Assembly: GCA_945862325.1 (NCBI GenBank)
Contig: CAMAXZ010000040.1
Span: 1-37,481, forward strand
Source of the DNA: Klebsiella pneumoniae
GTDB taxonomy: Bacteria > Myxococcota_A > UBA796 > SXON01
Direction of reading: 5' to 3'
Length of the DNA stretch: 37,481 bases
Shown in pieces: positions 30,935 through 37,481 of this stretch; position 1 is the first letter of the stretch, and each line of letters begins with the position of its first letter. The notes under the pieces were generated by a model. That model ran no database searches and was not told where the DNA came from. It saw only the letters and a program-made list of their open reading frames with translations. The position numbers and the translations under genes were made by a program.

Positions 30935-31501
30935 TCACCGGGCCCGCGCGCGCTCCACGATCGCAGGCACCCGCGCCGCGAGGTGCTTCCCGGGACAGAG
31001 CGTCGACGCGAGCTCCCGGTGCATCGCGAGCGCGACCGGCAGCGCGTACGCACCGGCGCAGGCACGGAGGATGCGCACCACCCCCTCGACTTGGGGTTCG
31101 GATGGTTCGACCTCCTCGAAGTTGCCGAGCGCGCAGATGAGCAGATACCCACCCGGGTCGTAGTTGGTGGCGGTGTCCCCGGCGAGGGCGCGATCCCGCC
31201 CCTCCCACACGACTCCATCGGCGTCCACGAACAGATGATAGGCGAGGTCGATCCAACCCTTGTCGCGCTGGTGGAATCGCTGGATCCCCCGGAGGGTCGC
31301 CGCGGCCTTTTCCGTGCCCACACATGCGCCGGCGGTATGGTGCAGCGCGATGTGGCGTACGACGTGGGGCCGCCCGCCGAGGGTGGCCGGCGCCGCCCCC
31401 CAATCCGATCGAGGGCGAACGTCGTCGATCGTGGCGGCGAAGCTCCGTCGTGACAGGGTCAGGGCGGCGAGCCCGAGCAGGGCGCCGCGCCGCGTCAGCA
31501 C
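30935..31501 (-). CDS. N-acetylmuramoyl-L-alanine amidase, PGRP/Amidase_2 family
   Basis: 188 residues from GTG 31501. The N-terminus LTRRGALLGLAALTLSRRSFA resembles a twin-arginine or Sec signal, so export is expected. The amidase fold is clear: RSDWGAAPAT, HIALHHTAGACVGTEKAAATLRGIQRFHQ, the WIDLAYHLFVDADGVVWEGR core, and MHRELASTLCPGKHL. Zinc ligands would be His54/55, His161 and Cys169. The family cleaves the amide bond between MurNAc and the peptide in peptidoglycan. The GTG start overlaps the end of the upstream lipoprotein gene by seven bases, so the two are translationally linked. A role in cell-wall opening or recycling follows from the family; the link to the lipoprotein is inferred. 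Confidence 0.85.
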   Translation of the reverse strand: MLTRRGALLGLAALTLSRRSFAATIDDVRPRSDWGAAPATLGGRPHVVRHIALHHTAGACVGTEKAAATLRGIQRFHQRDKGWIDLAYHLFVDADGVVWEGRDRALAGDTATNYDPGGYLLICALGNFEEVEPSEPQVEGVVRILRACAGAYALPVALAMHRELASTLCPGKHLAARVPAIVERARAR

Positions 31502-32832
31502 GCGCAGTCGCAGAACGGCAGCTCGAGCGCGCCGTGGCGGGCGCCGTCCGTGCCGATGACCGCGGTGGTGGACGGGAACTCCGTGACGACGAGGTCCGGC
31601 TTCCCGTCCGCGCCCACATCCACCAGGCCGAACGCGCTCGACCATTCGGTCTCGATCAACTCTCCCAACGGCGCGCCGAGGGTGCCGGCTTCCACCTTGT
31701 AGACGCCCGTCCAGATGGTCTGATACCCCCCACAGACGCCGGGGCCGAGCGTGCGCGTCGCCTCCACCAGCGCGAGCTCGCCCGTCGGCCCCGTCCACAA
31801 GGTCACCGAAACGCTGCGTTCGACCTCCATGCCCCCGTAGTCCCCCACGTTCGTCGGGTCGCGCCCGATCTCGGTGCGCGTGGCGATGGACGCCTCCGCG
31901 GCGCTCGCGAGCGCCTCCCCGCCCTCGTGGCGGGTGTACCCCGTGAGGGGGGTGCCCTCGGGCACGACGATCCAGCCGTTTCCGCTCGTCTCGCCGGAGC
32001 AGGAGAGCTCGGTGTACAAGGCGGCTTCCCCGCATGCGGGGGCCTTCGGCGCGCCCTCCTGGACCACGGCGAAGTGCGGGACGCCGAGGGTCAGGGCCGC
32101 GACCCGCGCCGAGGTGCAGGCGACCGTGCGGCCGGTGTGGGCGTCCACCCCGGTGTACCGTGCGCCCGACGCACCGCCGGGAGGGTTCGTCGCCGGCTGG
32201 ATCCATGCGTCGAACCGCTCGTTCATGGCCACGGGCTTCGGCGCGTTGGTCAGCGCGGCCTCCACCACTGCCTGGGGCGCCGCGACCGGGATCCAAAGGG
32301 TGTCCGCGATGTTCGCCGGTACGATCACCGCGTTGGCCGTCGCTTCCTCACCGCCGTTGCAGTATGCGTCCACCGCGGCGGAGGGCCCGATCCACGCGCC
32401 GGTGTTCTTTACATAGTTGTCGACACCAATGTCACGCAACCGCTTGGAGAGGGCGAGCGCGGCCGCCTTGTCCGTGGTCGCGTCCGCGTACGTGACCGTG
32501 TAGCAGGGCATGAGGTTCTTGAAGCGGCTCGAGAGCAGGGTGCCGACGTCGGCGCGGAGGTCGGCGTGGTTCGCGATCGTGGCGACCGCGGGCACCGCCT
32601 CGGCGGGATCCAGCTTCGACGCCAGGATCACCAGCCAGTGGCTCGCGAGCTCGGGCCCGCCCAGCGCCGATGCCTCGGGCGTCGCGATCGGCGCGGCGGC
32701 GGCGGCGCCCGTCGTCGTGGCCCCCGGTTGGGCCGTAGCACCCGGTTGGGAGGCGGCCTCGCTCGGCGCCGGGTCGGGCCCGCCGGCGCAGGCGAGGGCG
32801 AACAGCGCAGCGAAGACGACGATTGGGCGCAT
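31495..32832 (-). CDS. Lipoprotein with SPOR-like region and Cys-rich C-terminus
   Basis: 445 residues. MRPIVVFAALFALAC is a lipoprotein signal with Cys15 in an ALAC lipobox. An Ala/Pro/Thr-rich linker follows to ~60. Residues ~65-155 (HWLVILASKLDPAEAVPAVA... LMPCYTVTYADATTDKAAALALSKRLRDIGVDNYVKNTG) follow the pattern of a SPOR peptidoglycan-binding domain, preceded by a similar half. The remainder is beta-rich and unassigned, with an FG-GAP-like DVGADGKPDLVVTEF near 415-429. The chain ends in FCDCAC, suggesting disulphides or metal binding. GGAG precedes ATG 32832. It overlaps the amidase gene, consistent with a joint role at the cell wall. It lies 49 bases downstream of the BMC operon on the same strand, so read-through is possible. 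Confidence 0.8.
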   Translation of the reverse strand: MRPIVVFAALFALACAGGPDPAPSEAASQPGATAQPGATTTGAAAAAPIATPEASALGGPELASHWLVILASKLDPAEAVPAVATIANHADLRADVGTLLSSRFKNLMPCYTVTYADATTDKAAALALSKRLRDIGVDNYVKNTGAWIGPSAAVDAYCNGGEEATANAVIVPANIADTLWIPVAAPQAVVEAALTNAPKPVAMNERFDAWIQPATNPPGGASGARYTGVDAHTGRTVACTSARVAALTLGVPHFAVVQEGAPKAPACGEAALYTELSCSGETSGNGWIVVPEGTPLTGYTRHEGGEALASAAEASIATRTEIGRDPTNVGDYGGMEVERSVSVTLWTGPTGELALVEATRTLGPGVCGGYQTIWTGVYKVEAGTLGAPLGELIETEWSSAFGLVDVGADGKPDLVVTEFPSTTAVIGTDGARHGALELPFCDCAC

Positions 32833-32861
32833 GGCGAGCTCCGTGTGACGCGAACGTACCA

Positions 32862-32875
32862 CGGGCCTGGGCCCG
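32862..32875 (-). terminator. GC-rich hairpin after the BMC operon, weak terminator candidate
   Basis: A 5-bp stem CGGGC/GCCCG with a 4-base loop sits in the 49-base gap between the last BMC gene and the lipoprotein gene. There is no T-run after it, so it may pause or partly terminate transcription at most. Confidence 0.25.
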
Positions 32876-32881
32876 CCTGAG

Positions 32882-33181
32882 CTACGGCGCGCCGGTCTGG
32901 CGGGCGGCGACACCCTGGTGCACCTCGTCGACGACAGCGAGGATCACCGAATGGAACGGCTCGTCGTCGCGGCCGAGGATCTGCCGCGCGGTGTTGCCCT
33001 CGCGCGCCGCGAGGACGAGGTCGCCCACGCCGCTCTGCACGCTGTCGACCGCGAGGAAGCTCCGTCCCTTCGCGGTGCGGCCGTCGGGGGCGACCGGTTG
33101 GACGACGAGGACGGTGCGGCCCTCGAAGCTCGGGTGCTTCACCGTCGCGACCGCGTTGCCGATGACGCGCGCGAGGATCAT
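32882..33181 (-). CDS. BMC-P pentameric shell vertex protein (EutN/CcmL family), paralogue 1
   Basis: 99 residues, full length for the EutN/CcmL/PduN family. The hallmark N-terminus is MILARVIGNAVATVKHPSFEG, then TVLVVQPV, FLAVDSVQSGVGDLVLAAREGNTARQILG (the conserved G-V-G-D and 'G(S/N)xAR' region), and AVVDEVHQG. Such proteins form pentamers that cap the vertices of polyhedral bacterial microcompartments. It is the last gene of the BMC operon, with its ATG overlapping the preceding stop (ATGA). Two further BMC-P paralogues are encoded in the same operon. A C-terminal AARQTGAP tail extends past the family core. Confidence 0.93.
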   Translation of the reverse strand: MILARVIGNAVATVKHPSFEGRTVLVVQPVAPDGRTAKGRSFLAVDSVQSGVGDLVLAAREGNTARQILGRDDEPFHSVILAVVDEVHQGVAARQTGAP

Positions 33182-33462
33182 CCGCGAACGTGCCTCAGGT
33201 CGCCCCAGACGTCGTCGACGATCGCGACGATCGCGGCGTCGACCGGCGTGAACTGCACCGGCAGCGCGAGCGCCGCCTCGCGCCCCGACGTCCACTCGAC
33301 GAGCTCGCCGACGCCGGCCTGCAAGGGGTCCGCAGCGACGAGGGGGTCGCCGTCGGGCACGTCGTCGTGATCGACCGGCTGGACGACGAGCAGCCGAACC
33401 CCGGTGAGCCCCTCGTGCTTCACCGACGCCACGACCGTGCCGACGACGCGCGCGAGCTGCAT
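33178..33462 (-). CDS. BMC-P pentameric shell vertex protein (EutN/CcmL family), paralogue 2
   Basis: 94 residues. [53 protein letters not shown] and AAIVAIVDDVWGD place it in the EutN/CcmL family. It is the most diverged of the three: the usual 'G-S-S-A-R' turn reads SGREAALALP and a shorter tail ends in RHVRG. It is embedded between BMC-T and the last BMC-P, with one-base (TGATG) and four-base (ATGA) overlaps. A separate pentamer with its own interface specificity is likely, given that three copies are kept. Confidence 0.92.
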   Translation of the reverse strand: MQLARVVGTVVASVKHEGLTGVRLLVVQPVDHDDVPDGDPLVAADPLQAGVGELVEWTSGREAALALPVQFTPVDAAIVAIVDDVWGDLRHVRG

Positions 33463-34040
33463 CAGCGCGCCCCGAACGGCGCCGCCACGAGCACGTGCGC
33501 CAGCATCTCGGGGTGCGCGGCCGGGATGACCTCGGCGCGGTGCACGCGCGGACCCACGCGCCGCACACCGATGGAGACGGCGGCTTCGACGTCGGTCTGC
33601 GCGCCGGTGACGGCGAACCAGCCGCGGCCTCCGAGCGCGGGCGTGACGCGGAGCGCCACGAGGGTGACGTCGGCGCCCTTGGCCGCGGCGTCCGCGGCCT
33701 CCAAAGTGGCGGCCACGGTGCGCCCCTCTAGCACGCCGAGGCAATCGACGTCGCCGGCAAGCTCCTCGCCGCGCAGGCACGCCCAGATGCGGGGATGCGC
33801 GAACGGAAGGACGAGGCGGTCGATGACGGCGTCCGCGCCGACCTCGAGCCCGCGCGCCTGCGCGCGCTCCACCTCTTCGACGCCGCCGCCGAACAGGATG
33901 AGGAACTTACCAGGTTCGACGAGGTTCGCGCCGAGCACGCGCACCGGCGACTCCTTCACCATCGCGTCGAGCGCCCGCCAGCCCCGGGCGAGGCCGTCGA
34001 GCTCGATGAGCCCGAGCGCGTCGGGGTCGACGGCGCTCAT
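33462..34040 (-). CDS. BMC-T trimeric shell protein (tandem BMC domains)
   Basis: 192 residues with two BMC folds in tandem. The first (~8-90) reads ALGLIELDGLARGWRALDAMVKESPVRVLGANLVEPGKFLILFGGGVEEVERA. The second (~98-190) reads DCLGVLEGRTVAATLEAADAAAKGADVTLVALRVTPALGGRGWFAVTGAQTDVEAAV, then VHRAEVIPAAHPEML. Both keep the 'G-x-I/L-E' start and the 'A-D-x-x-x-K' helix of the family. Trimers of such proteins form pseudohexameric shell tiles, often with larger, gated pores than BMC-H. Pore loops (GGG near 53-55 and LGGRG in the second repeat) are Gly-rich, and no pore Cys for an Fe-S cluster is seen. It overlaps the aldehyde dehydrogenase gene upstream (ATGA). Confidence 0.92.
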   Translation of the reverse strand: MSAVDPDALGLIELDGLARGWRALDAMVKESPVRVLGANLVEPGKFLILFGGGVEEVERAQARGLEVGADAVIDRLVLPFAHPRIWACLRGEELAGDVDCLGVLEGRTVAATLEAADAAAKGADVTLVALRVTPALGGRGWFAVTGAQTDVEAAVSIGVRRVGPRVHRAEVIPAAHPEMLAHVLVAAPFGAR

Positions 34041-35440
34041 GTGATCCGGAACCGGCCCGCGAGGGTGCAGCGGCGCTCGCGCGTGAACGTGCGAACGTTG
34101 GTCAGGCCGTCGCCGGTGGGCGACGCGATCGTGAAGCTGGTCCAGCCCTCGCCGCCGAAGCCGAGCCCCGCGTAGTTCGGCGCGTTCTTCACGAAGATCG
34201 AGCCGTCGAAGGCCCGCGCCATCGCGTGCAGCGCGTCCACGTCGCGGCTCCACATCGAGGCGGTGTGCCCGTAGCCGTGCTCCGCGCGCACGGCGAGCGC
34301 GATGCCCTCGTCGACGTCGCGGACGCGGACGAAGGGCAGGATCGGCATGAGCAGCTCGTACTGCACGAACGGGTGGTCGAAGGGGACCTCGGCGACGACG
34401 AGGCGGGGGTCGCCCTGGAACGGCACGTCGATCTCGCGGAGGAACCGCCCGGCGTCCTTGCCCACCCACTTCGTCTGGGTGTGCGCGCGGTCGGCGGTGA
34501 GCACGAGCTTCTCGAGGCGCGCGAGCGCGGCGCCTTCGACGCGCACCGCGCCATGCCGTTGCACCCCGGCGAAGACCCGGTCGAACGCGCGCTCGACGAC
34601 GAAGACCTCCTTCTCGTCGGTGCAGATCACGTTGTTGTCGAAGCTCGCGCCGGCCACGACGCCGCGCGCGGCGGCGTCGAGGTCGGCGGTGTCGTCGATG
34701 ACCACGGGAGGGTTGCCGGGCCCGCCGGCGACGCAGCGCTTCCCGGCGGCCAACGCGGCCTTCACCACGCCGCCGCCGCCGGTCACCACGTTCATCCGAA
34801 TCGCGGGGTGGCGGAGGAGCTCATTGGCGGTGTCGAGCGTCGGGTCGGCGACGCAGGTGAACACGTCGTCGGGGCCGCCCGCGGCGATCGAAGCGCGGTT
34901 GGCGAGGTCGACGCAGAACGCGCTCACCGCCTTGGCGCCCGGGTGGGTGTTGAACACGACGGTGTTGCCGCCCGACACCATGCCGATCCCGTTGCAGAGG
35001 ATCGTCTCGGTCGGGTTCGTCGACGGGGTGATCGCGGCGATGACGCCGTACGGCGCCCGCTCGACGAGCGTGAGGCCGTCGTCGCCGGTGATGGCGATCG
35101 GCTCGAGGAACTCCGGCCCGGGGGTGCGGTGGATCACCAGGAGGTTCTTGCGGATCTTGTCTTCGACGCGGCCGAGCCCGGTCTCGTCCACGGCTCGGCG
35201 CGCCAGCTCGTGCACCTGGTCCGCGGCGAACGTGCGGATGCTGGACACGATCGCGCGCCGCTTCTCGAGGGAGCAGGCGATCAACGCGCGCTGCGAGATG
35301 CGCGCCGCCTCGACGCACTGCGCGACGGTGGGGTACACGCCGCGCGGGTTGGACGGCGTGGCCGCAGAGGGGAGATCACGAGCTTCCAACGCCACGATGA
35401 CGCGGCGGACGATGCGCTCGATCTCCTGTGCGGTGGGCAC
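34037..35440 (-). CDS. CoA-acylating aldehyde dehydrogenase of BMC type (PduP/EutE family)
   Basis: 467 residues. The N-terminal helix TAQEIERIVRRVIVALEA (3-20) is amphipathic, followed by a Pro/Ser-rich linker: the pattern of an encapsulation peptide that docks cargo on the inner shell face. The core has ERAPYGVIAAITPSTNPTETI (127-147), VVTGGGGVVKAAL, and NNVICTDEKEV with catalytic Cys273, and ends in CTLAGRFRIT as PduP/EutE proteins do. The reaction is aldehyde + CoA + NAD+ to acyl-CoA + NADH. GTG 35440 is the start, with GGAG upstream. It is the only enzyme in the operon. The aldehyde identity (acetaldehyde, propionaldehyde, lactaldehyde) cannot be decided from the sequence. Confidence 0.93.
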   Translation of the reverse strand: MPTAQEIERIVRRVIVALEARDLPSAATPSNPRGVYPTVAQCVEAARISQRALIACSLEKRRAIVSSIRTFAADQVHELARRAVDETGLGRVEDKIRKNLLVIHRTPGPEFLEPIAITGDDGLTLVERAPYGVIAAITPSTNPTETILCNGIGMVSGGNTVVFNTHPGAKAVSAFCVDLANRASIAAGGPDDVFTCVADPTLDTANELLRHPAIRMNVVTGGGGVVKAALAAGKRCVAGGPGNPPVVIDDTADLDAAARGVVAGASFDNNVICTDEKEVFVVERAFDRVFAGVQRHGAVRVEGAALARLEKLVLTADRAHTQTKWVGKDAGRFLREIDVPFQGDPRLVVAEVPFDHPFVQYELLMPILPFVRVRDVDEGIALAVRAEHGYGHTASMWSRDVDALHAMARAFDGSIFVKNAPNYAGLGFGGEGWTSFTIASPTGDGLTNVRTFTRERRCTLAGRFRIT

Positions 35441-35444
35441 GCGC

Positions 35445-35744
35445 TTACTCCGCCTCGGACGCGCTGTAGGCGACGGCGCCGCCCACGTCGACCGTGTCGA
35501 CGATGGCCATGATCACGGCGTCGACCGGGCGCCCTTCGGTCGCGCGCGTCTGTCGCGCGCTCGACCCGCTGGCGTAGAGCACGACCTCGCCGACCCCGGC
35601 GCTGCACGCGTCGACCGCCACGACGAAGGCGTCCTTGCCCTCCATCGAGAGCGACACGTCCTGTACGAGGAGGAGCCGCGTTCCGTCGAGCTTCTCGTCC
35701 TTGCGAGTCGCGACGACGGTGCCGACGACGCGACCGAGCTTCAC
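35445..35744 (-). CDS. BMC-P pentameric shell vertex protein (EutN/CcmL family), paralogue 3
   Basis: 99 residues. [78 protein letters not shown] are textbook EutN/CcmL signatures, closest to the family consensus of the three paralogues (GSSARQT intact). GTG 35744 overlaps the BMC-H stop (GTGA), and a 4-base gap leads to the aldehyde dehydrogenase. Confidence 0.95.
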   Translation of the reverse strand: MKLGRVVGTVVATRKDEKLDGTRLLLVQDVSLSMEGKDAFVVAVDACSAGVGEVVLYASGSSARQTRATEGRPVDAVIMAIVDTVDVGGAVAYSASEAE

Positions 35745-36034
35745 GAGGAGGAGCCTTCGGCGCCGCCGAGCGGGAGCACCGCGTCGACGTTCTCGTGCGG
35801 CCGCGGGATGACGTGCACGGAGACCAGCTCGCCGACCTCCTTGGCCCGCGCGCTCCCCGCGTCCGTGGCGGCCTTCACCGCCGCGACGTCGCCGCGGACG
35901 ACGACGGTGACGTAGCCGCCGCCGATCTTCTCGTAGCCGACGAGCGTGACGCGGGCGGCCTTGACCATCGCGTCGGCGGCCTCGACGGCGGCGACGAACC
36001 CGCGCGTCTCGATCATCCCCAGGGCCTTGGACAT
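35741..36034 (-). CDS. BMC-H hexameric shell protein (PduA-like)
   Basis: 97 residues, a canonical single-domain BMC protein: [58 protein letters not shown] with the [12 protein letters not shown] ending, almost word for word like PduA. The pore loop KIGGGY has G38-G39-G40 (PduA: GSG), giving a small polar pore likely to pass small metabolites. It forms hexamers that tile the flat facets. It is the only BMC-H in the operon. ATG 36034 starts 49 bases after the first BMC-T gene, and its stop overlaps the next BMC-P. Confidence 0.97.
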   Translation of the reverse strand: MSKALGMIETRGFVAAVEAADAMVKAARVTLVGYEKIGGGYVTVVVRGDVAAVKAATDAGSARAKEVGELVSVHVIPRPHENVDAVLPLGGAEGSSS

Positions 36035-36083
36035 GGTGAACTCCGGAACGTGAGAGCGGAACGTGAGAGGGAGGAAGGAGCGA

Positions 36084-36698
36084 TCAGGCCGGGCGGCAGC
36101 CCTCGATGGCGGCGACGGCGCGCGCCGCGGCGGCGTCGATCTCCGCCTCGGGGCCGCTCATCCACAGGCGGCCGAACGCGCCGTACGGTTGGAGGTTCAC
36201 GAGGTTCACCCTCGCCTCCTTCTCGGCCTCGTTGGCGGCGAGCACGATCCACGCGGCGGGCTCGGTCTCGAGGATGAAGAGGCTCTCGCCGGGGATGAGC
36301 ATCATGCCGCTGCGATTGCGGTTGATCAGCTGCGCCTGGTACGGCTCGACCGCGCGGATGATCTGGTTGGACGTGACCTTCGGAGGCGTGGCCGCCGACG
36401 CGTCGACCCCGAGGAACCGCAGGATGGCGTCGCCGGCCGCCCGGACCTCGCCCTTGTCGCGGTGGTGGAGCTCGAGCAGTCCGAACGCGCGTTCGACCAC
36501 CTGCACGGCGGGGACCGCCGCCGTGGCCTTCAGCGCGACGTCGGTGATCCGGTTGATGACCATGCCGGGCGCCGTCTCCACCCACAACGACGCGTCCTGC
36601 GCGAGCGGGAGGAACCCGCGCGCGGTCGTCCCGGTGAACGCCGCGAGCTGCGGCTGCAGCGCATCGAGGAACACATAGCTGCGCAGCGAGATCGACAC
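36084..36698 (-). CDS. BMC-T-type trimeric shell protein, probably permuted, first gene of BMC operon
   Basis: 204 residues from GTG 36698. It has two similar halves: ~1-98 ([17 protein letters not shown]... [60 protein letters not shown]) and ~105-204 ([86 protein letters not shown]). Each ends in the 'G-x-L-x-x-x-G/H...AEV-x-AA' strand-helix of BMC domains, but the order of elements looks shifted, as in circularly permuted BMC-T proteins. From memory it resembles trimer shell proteins of Haliangium ochraceum-type (PVM-like) loci; this is recognition without a search. Position at the head of the shell operon supports it. Confidence 0.78.
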   Translation of the reverse strand: MSISLRSYVFLDALQPQLAAFTGTTARGFLPLAQDASLWVETAPGMVINRITDVALKATAAVPAVQVVERAFGLLELHHRDKGEVRAAGDAILRFLGVDASAATPPKVTSNQIIRAVEPYQAQLINRNRSGMMLIPGESLFILETEPAAWIVLAANEAEKEARVNLVNLQPYGAFGRLWMSGPEAEIDAAAARAVAAIEGCRPA

Positions 36699-36804
36699 CG
36701 CCGGGGCCCCGTGGAACCGCAGCCTTACTGGTCGGCCGCCGGGGTGTCAACCGCCGCGGTACGCGCCGCCGCGACGTGTTAGCATCCTGCGCTCGCTCGA
36801 GGTC
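36699..36804. promoter_or_regulatory. Divergent promoter region between BMC operon and Pro/Gly lipoprotein gene
   Basis: Leftwards, a perfect TTGACA (36750-36745, minus strand) is followed after 17 bases by TAAGGC (36727-36722), a weak -10, about 25 bases before the GTG of the first BMC gene. Rightwards, TGT followed by TAGCAT (36777-36785) forms an extended -10 box 20 bases before ATG 36805, with no good -35. No obvious operator or two-component binding repeat is seen between them. Confidence 0.4.
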
Positions 36805-37481
36805 ATGGTGCGACTTTTCCTGCTGCTGTTCCCCCTCTTGCTCGTCGCCTGCCCCGACCCGTCCGCGGCGCCCACCGAAGGCACCGATGCCACGGCCGGC
36901 GCGCCGCCCCCCGGCGGCGTCGGTGGCCCGCCCCCCGGTGAAGGCGCCCCCCCGCCCCCGGGCGAAGGCGGTGCTCCGCCCCCCGGCGCCGACGGCGCCA
37001 TGGGCCGCCCGAGCGCGGCCGGCTTCGGCATCGCGCCCGGCGAAGGCGTGAAGGTGTCCGGTACGCTCGTCTACACCGGCAGCAAGACCGGCAAGGTGCA
37101 CCTCGACGTGCTGCGCAAGAGCGCCACGGGCGGCGAGTTCATGGAGCTCGTCTACACCGCCGAGATGGACGCGGTCGGCCCGTTCGAGTTCGAGGCCAAG
37201 AAGGACTTCGGGCAGATCTTCATGGTCGCCTTCATCGACGTCAACGGCAGCGGCGCGGCCCCCGAGCCGGGCGAGCCCGCCGGTCGCACGAAGGACGTCA
37301 TCATCAAGACCGAGCCGATCACCGGCGTCGAGATCACGATCGACGACAACGCGCAGCTCGGCGAGCTCACGCCGAACAAGCCGGACGGCGGCGGTCCGCC
37401 TCCGGGCGGCGCTCCGCCGGGCGGCGCTCCCCCTCCGGGCGGCGCTCCTCCGGGCGGCGCGCCCCCGCCGGGCGGCGGCCC
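36805..37481 (+). CDS. Pro/Gly-repeat lipoprotein, truncated by window edge
   Basis: The frame from ATG 36805 is open to the right edge (225 codons seen). MVRLFLLLFPLLLVAC is a lipoprotein signal with Cys16. A Pro/Gly/Ala-rich linker (PPPGG, PPPGEGAPPPPGEG) spans ~33-62. A compact beta domain follows at ~75-195 (VKVSGTLVYTGSKTGKVHLDVLRK... AEMDAVGPFEFEAKKDFGQIFMVAFIDVNGSG... DVIIKTEPITGVEITID), of the type seen in envelope lipoproteins with a transthyretin/Cna-B-like sandwich. From ~198 a new run of PPGGA/PPPGGA repeats begins and continues past the window. It is divergent from the BMC operon. Function is unknown. Confidence 0.85.
   Translation, partial: MVRLFLLLFPLLLVACPDPSAAPTEGTDATAGAPPPGGVGGPPPGEGAPPPPGEGGAPPPGADGAMGRPSAAGFGIAPGEGVKVSGTLVYTGSKTGKVHLDVLRKSATGGEFMELVYTAEMDAVGPFEFEAKKDFGQIFMVAFIDVNGSGAAPEPGEPAGRTKDVIIKTEPITGVEITIDDNAQLGELTPNKPDGGGPPPGGAPPGGAPPPGGAPPGGAPPPGGG
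37396..37481 (+). repeat. Tandem repeat encoding PPGGA/PPPGGA, continuing off the edge
   Basis: Units of 15 or 18 bases (ccgccgggcggcgct, cctccgggcggcgct and similar) repeat in frame at the 3' end of the lipoprotein gene and are cut by the window end. A related but less regular Pro/Gly stretch lies at 36901-36990 in the same gene. Confidence 0.85.

Noticed and set aside
1..37481. tRNA, rRNA, insertion sequences, prophage, or attachment sites
   Set aside because: No transposase, integrase, terminal inverted repeats with target duplications, or tRNA/rRNA-like sequence was recognised anywhere in the window.

Overview
This is a very GC-rich (roughly 70%), densely packed window with GTG starts, many ATGA/GTGA gene overlaps and an unusual number of lipoproteins with low-complexity linkers. 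The content points to a Myxococcota or 'deltaproteobacterial' Gram-negative: a Wzx/Wzy-type exopolysaccharide (EPS) locus with a short outer-membrane export protein, plus a shell-protein operon resembling the microcompartments of Haliangium ochraceum. The taxonomy is inferred from gene content and style only; no rRNA is present.

Layout. (1) 1-6.3 kb: the end of a GT-C membrane glycosyltransferase; a minus-strand trio (Wzi-like barrel, membrane-anchored sulfatase-fold protein without catalytic residues, lipoprotein); and an unknown plus-strand gene. (2) 6.3-16.6 kb: EPS core. A divergent promoter region separates wzc (tyrosine autokinase/co-polymerase) with a coupled HEAT-repeat lipoprotein from a six-gene plus-strand operon: export protein, initiating phosphoglycosyltransferase, MurJ-like flippase, Wzy/ligase-like polymerase, GT4 glycosyltransferase and a B12-type radical SAM enzyme. 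(3) 16.6-17.8 kb: TIG-domain lipoprotein with an Asp-rich tandem repeat. (4) 17.8-28.1 kb: a minus-strand series of eight genes: sulfatase-fold enzyme, LpxL-like acyltransferase, degenerate alkaline-phosphatase-fold protein, GT4, AGE-family isomerase, AlgD-like GDP-mannose dehydrogenase, ManC, and a DUF362 double-cluster ferredoxin. ManC plus AlgD predicts GDP-mannuronate as a precursor. (5) 28.2-32.8 kb: a coiled-coil/barrel protein, a helical unknown, a peptidoglycan amidase and a lipoprotein. (6) 32.9-36.7 kb: a compact bacterial microcompartment (BMC) operon of seven genes (two BMC-T, one BMC-H, three BMC-P pentamers, one CoA-acylating aldehyde dehydrogenase), divergent from a Pro/Gly-repeat lipoprotein that runs off the right edge.

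How it fits together. Regions 1-4 look like one EPS system: sugar nucleotides are made by the minus-strand genes, repeat units are started and built on undecaprenyl phosphate, flipped, polymerised, and exported through Wzc, the OPX protein and perhaps the Wzi-like barrel. Three alkaline-phosphatase-superfamily proteins are embedded in it; two lack catalytic residues. The BMC operon is self-contained for shell building, but it carries only the aldehyde-oxidising step and no recognisable aldehyde-generating signature enzyme here. The most noteworthy items are this minimal BMC operon, the pair of degenerate phosphatase/sulfatase-fold proteins in the EPS locus, and three consecutive hairpins in the leader of the algD-like gene.
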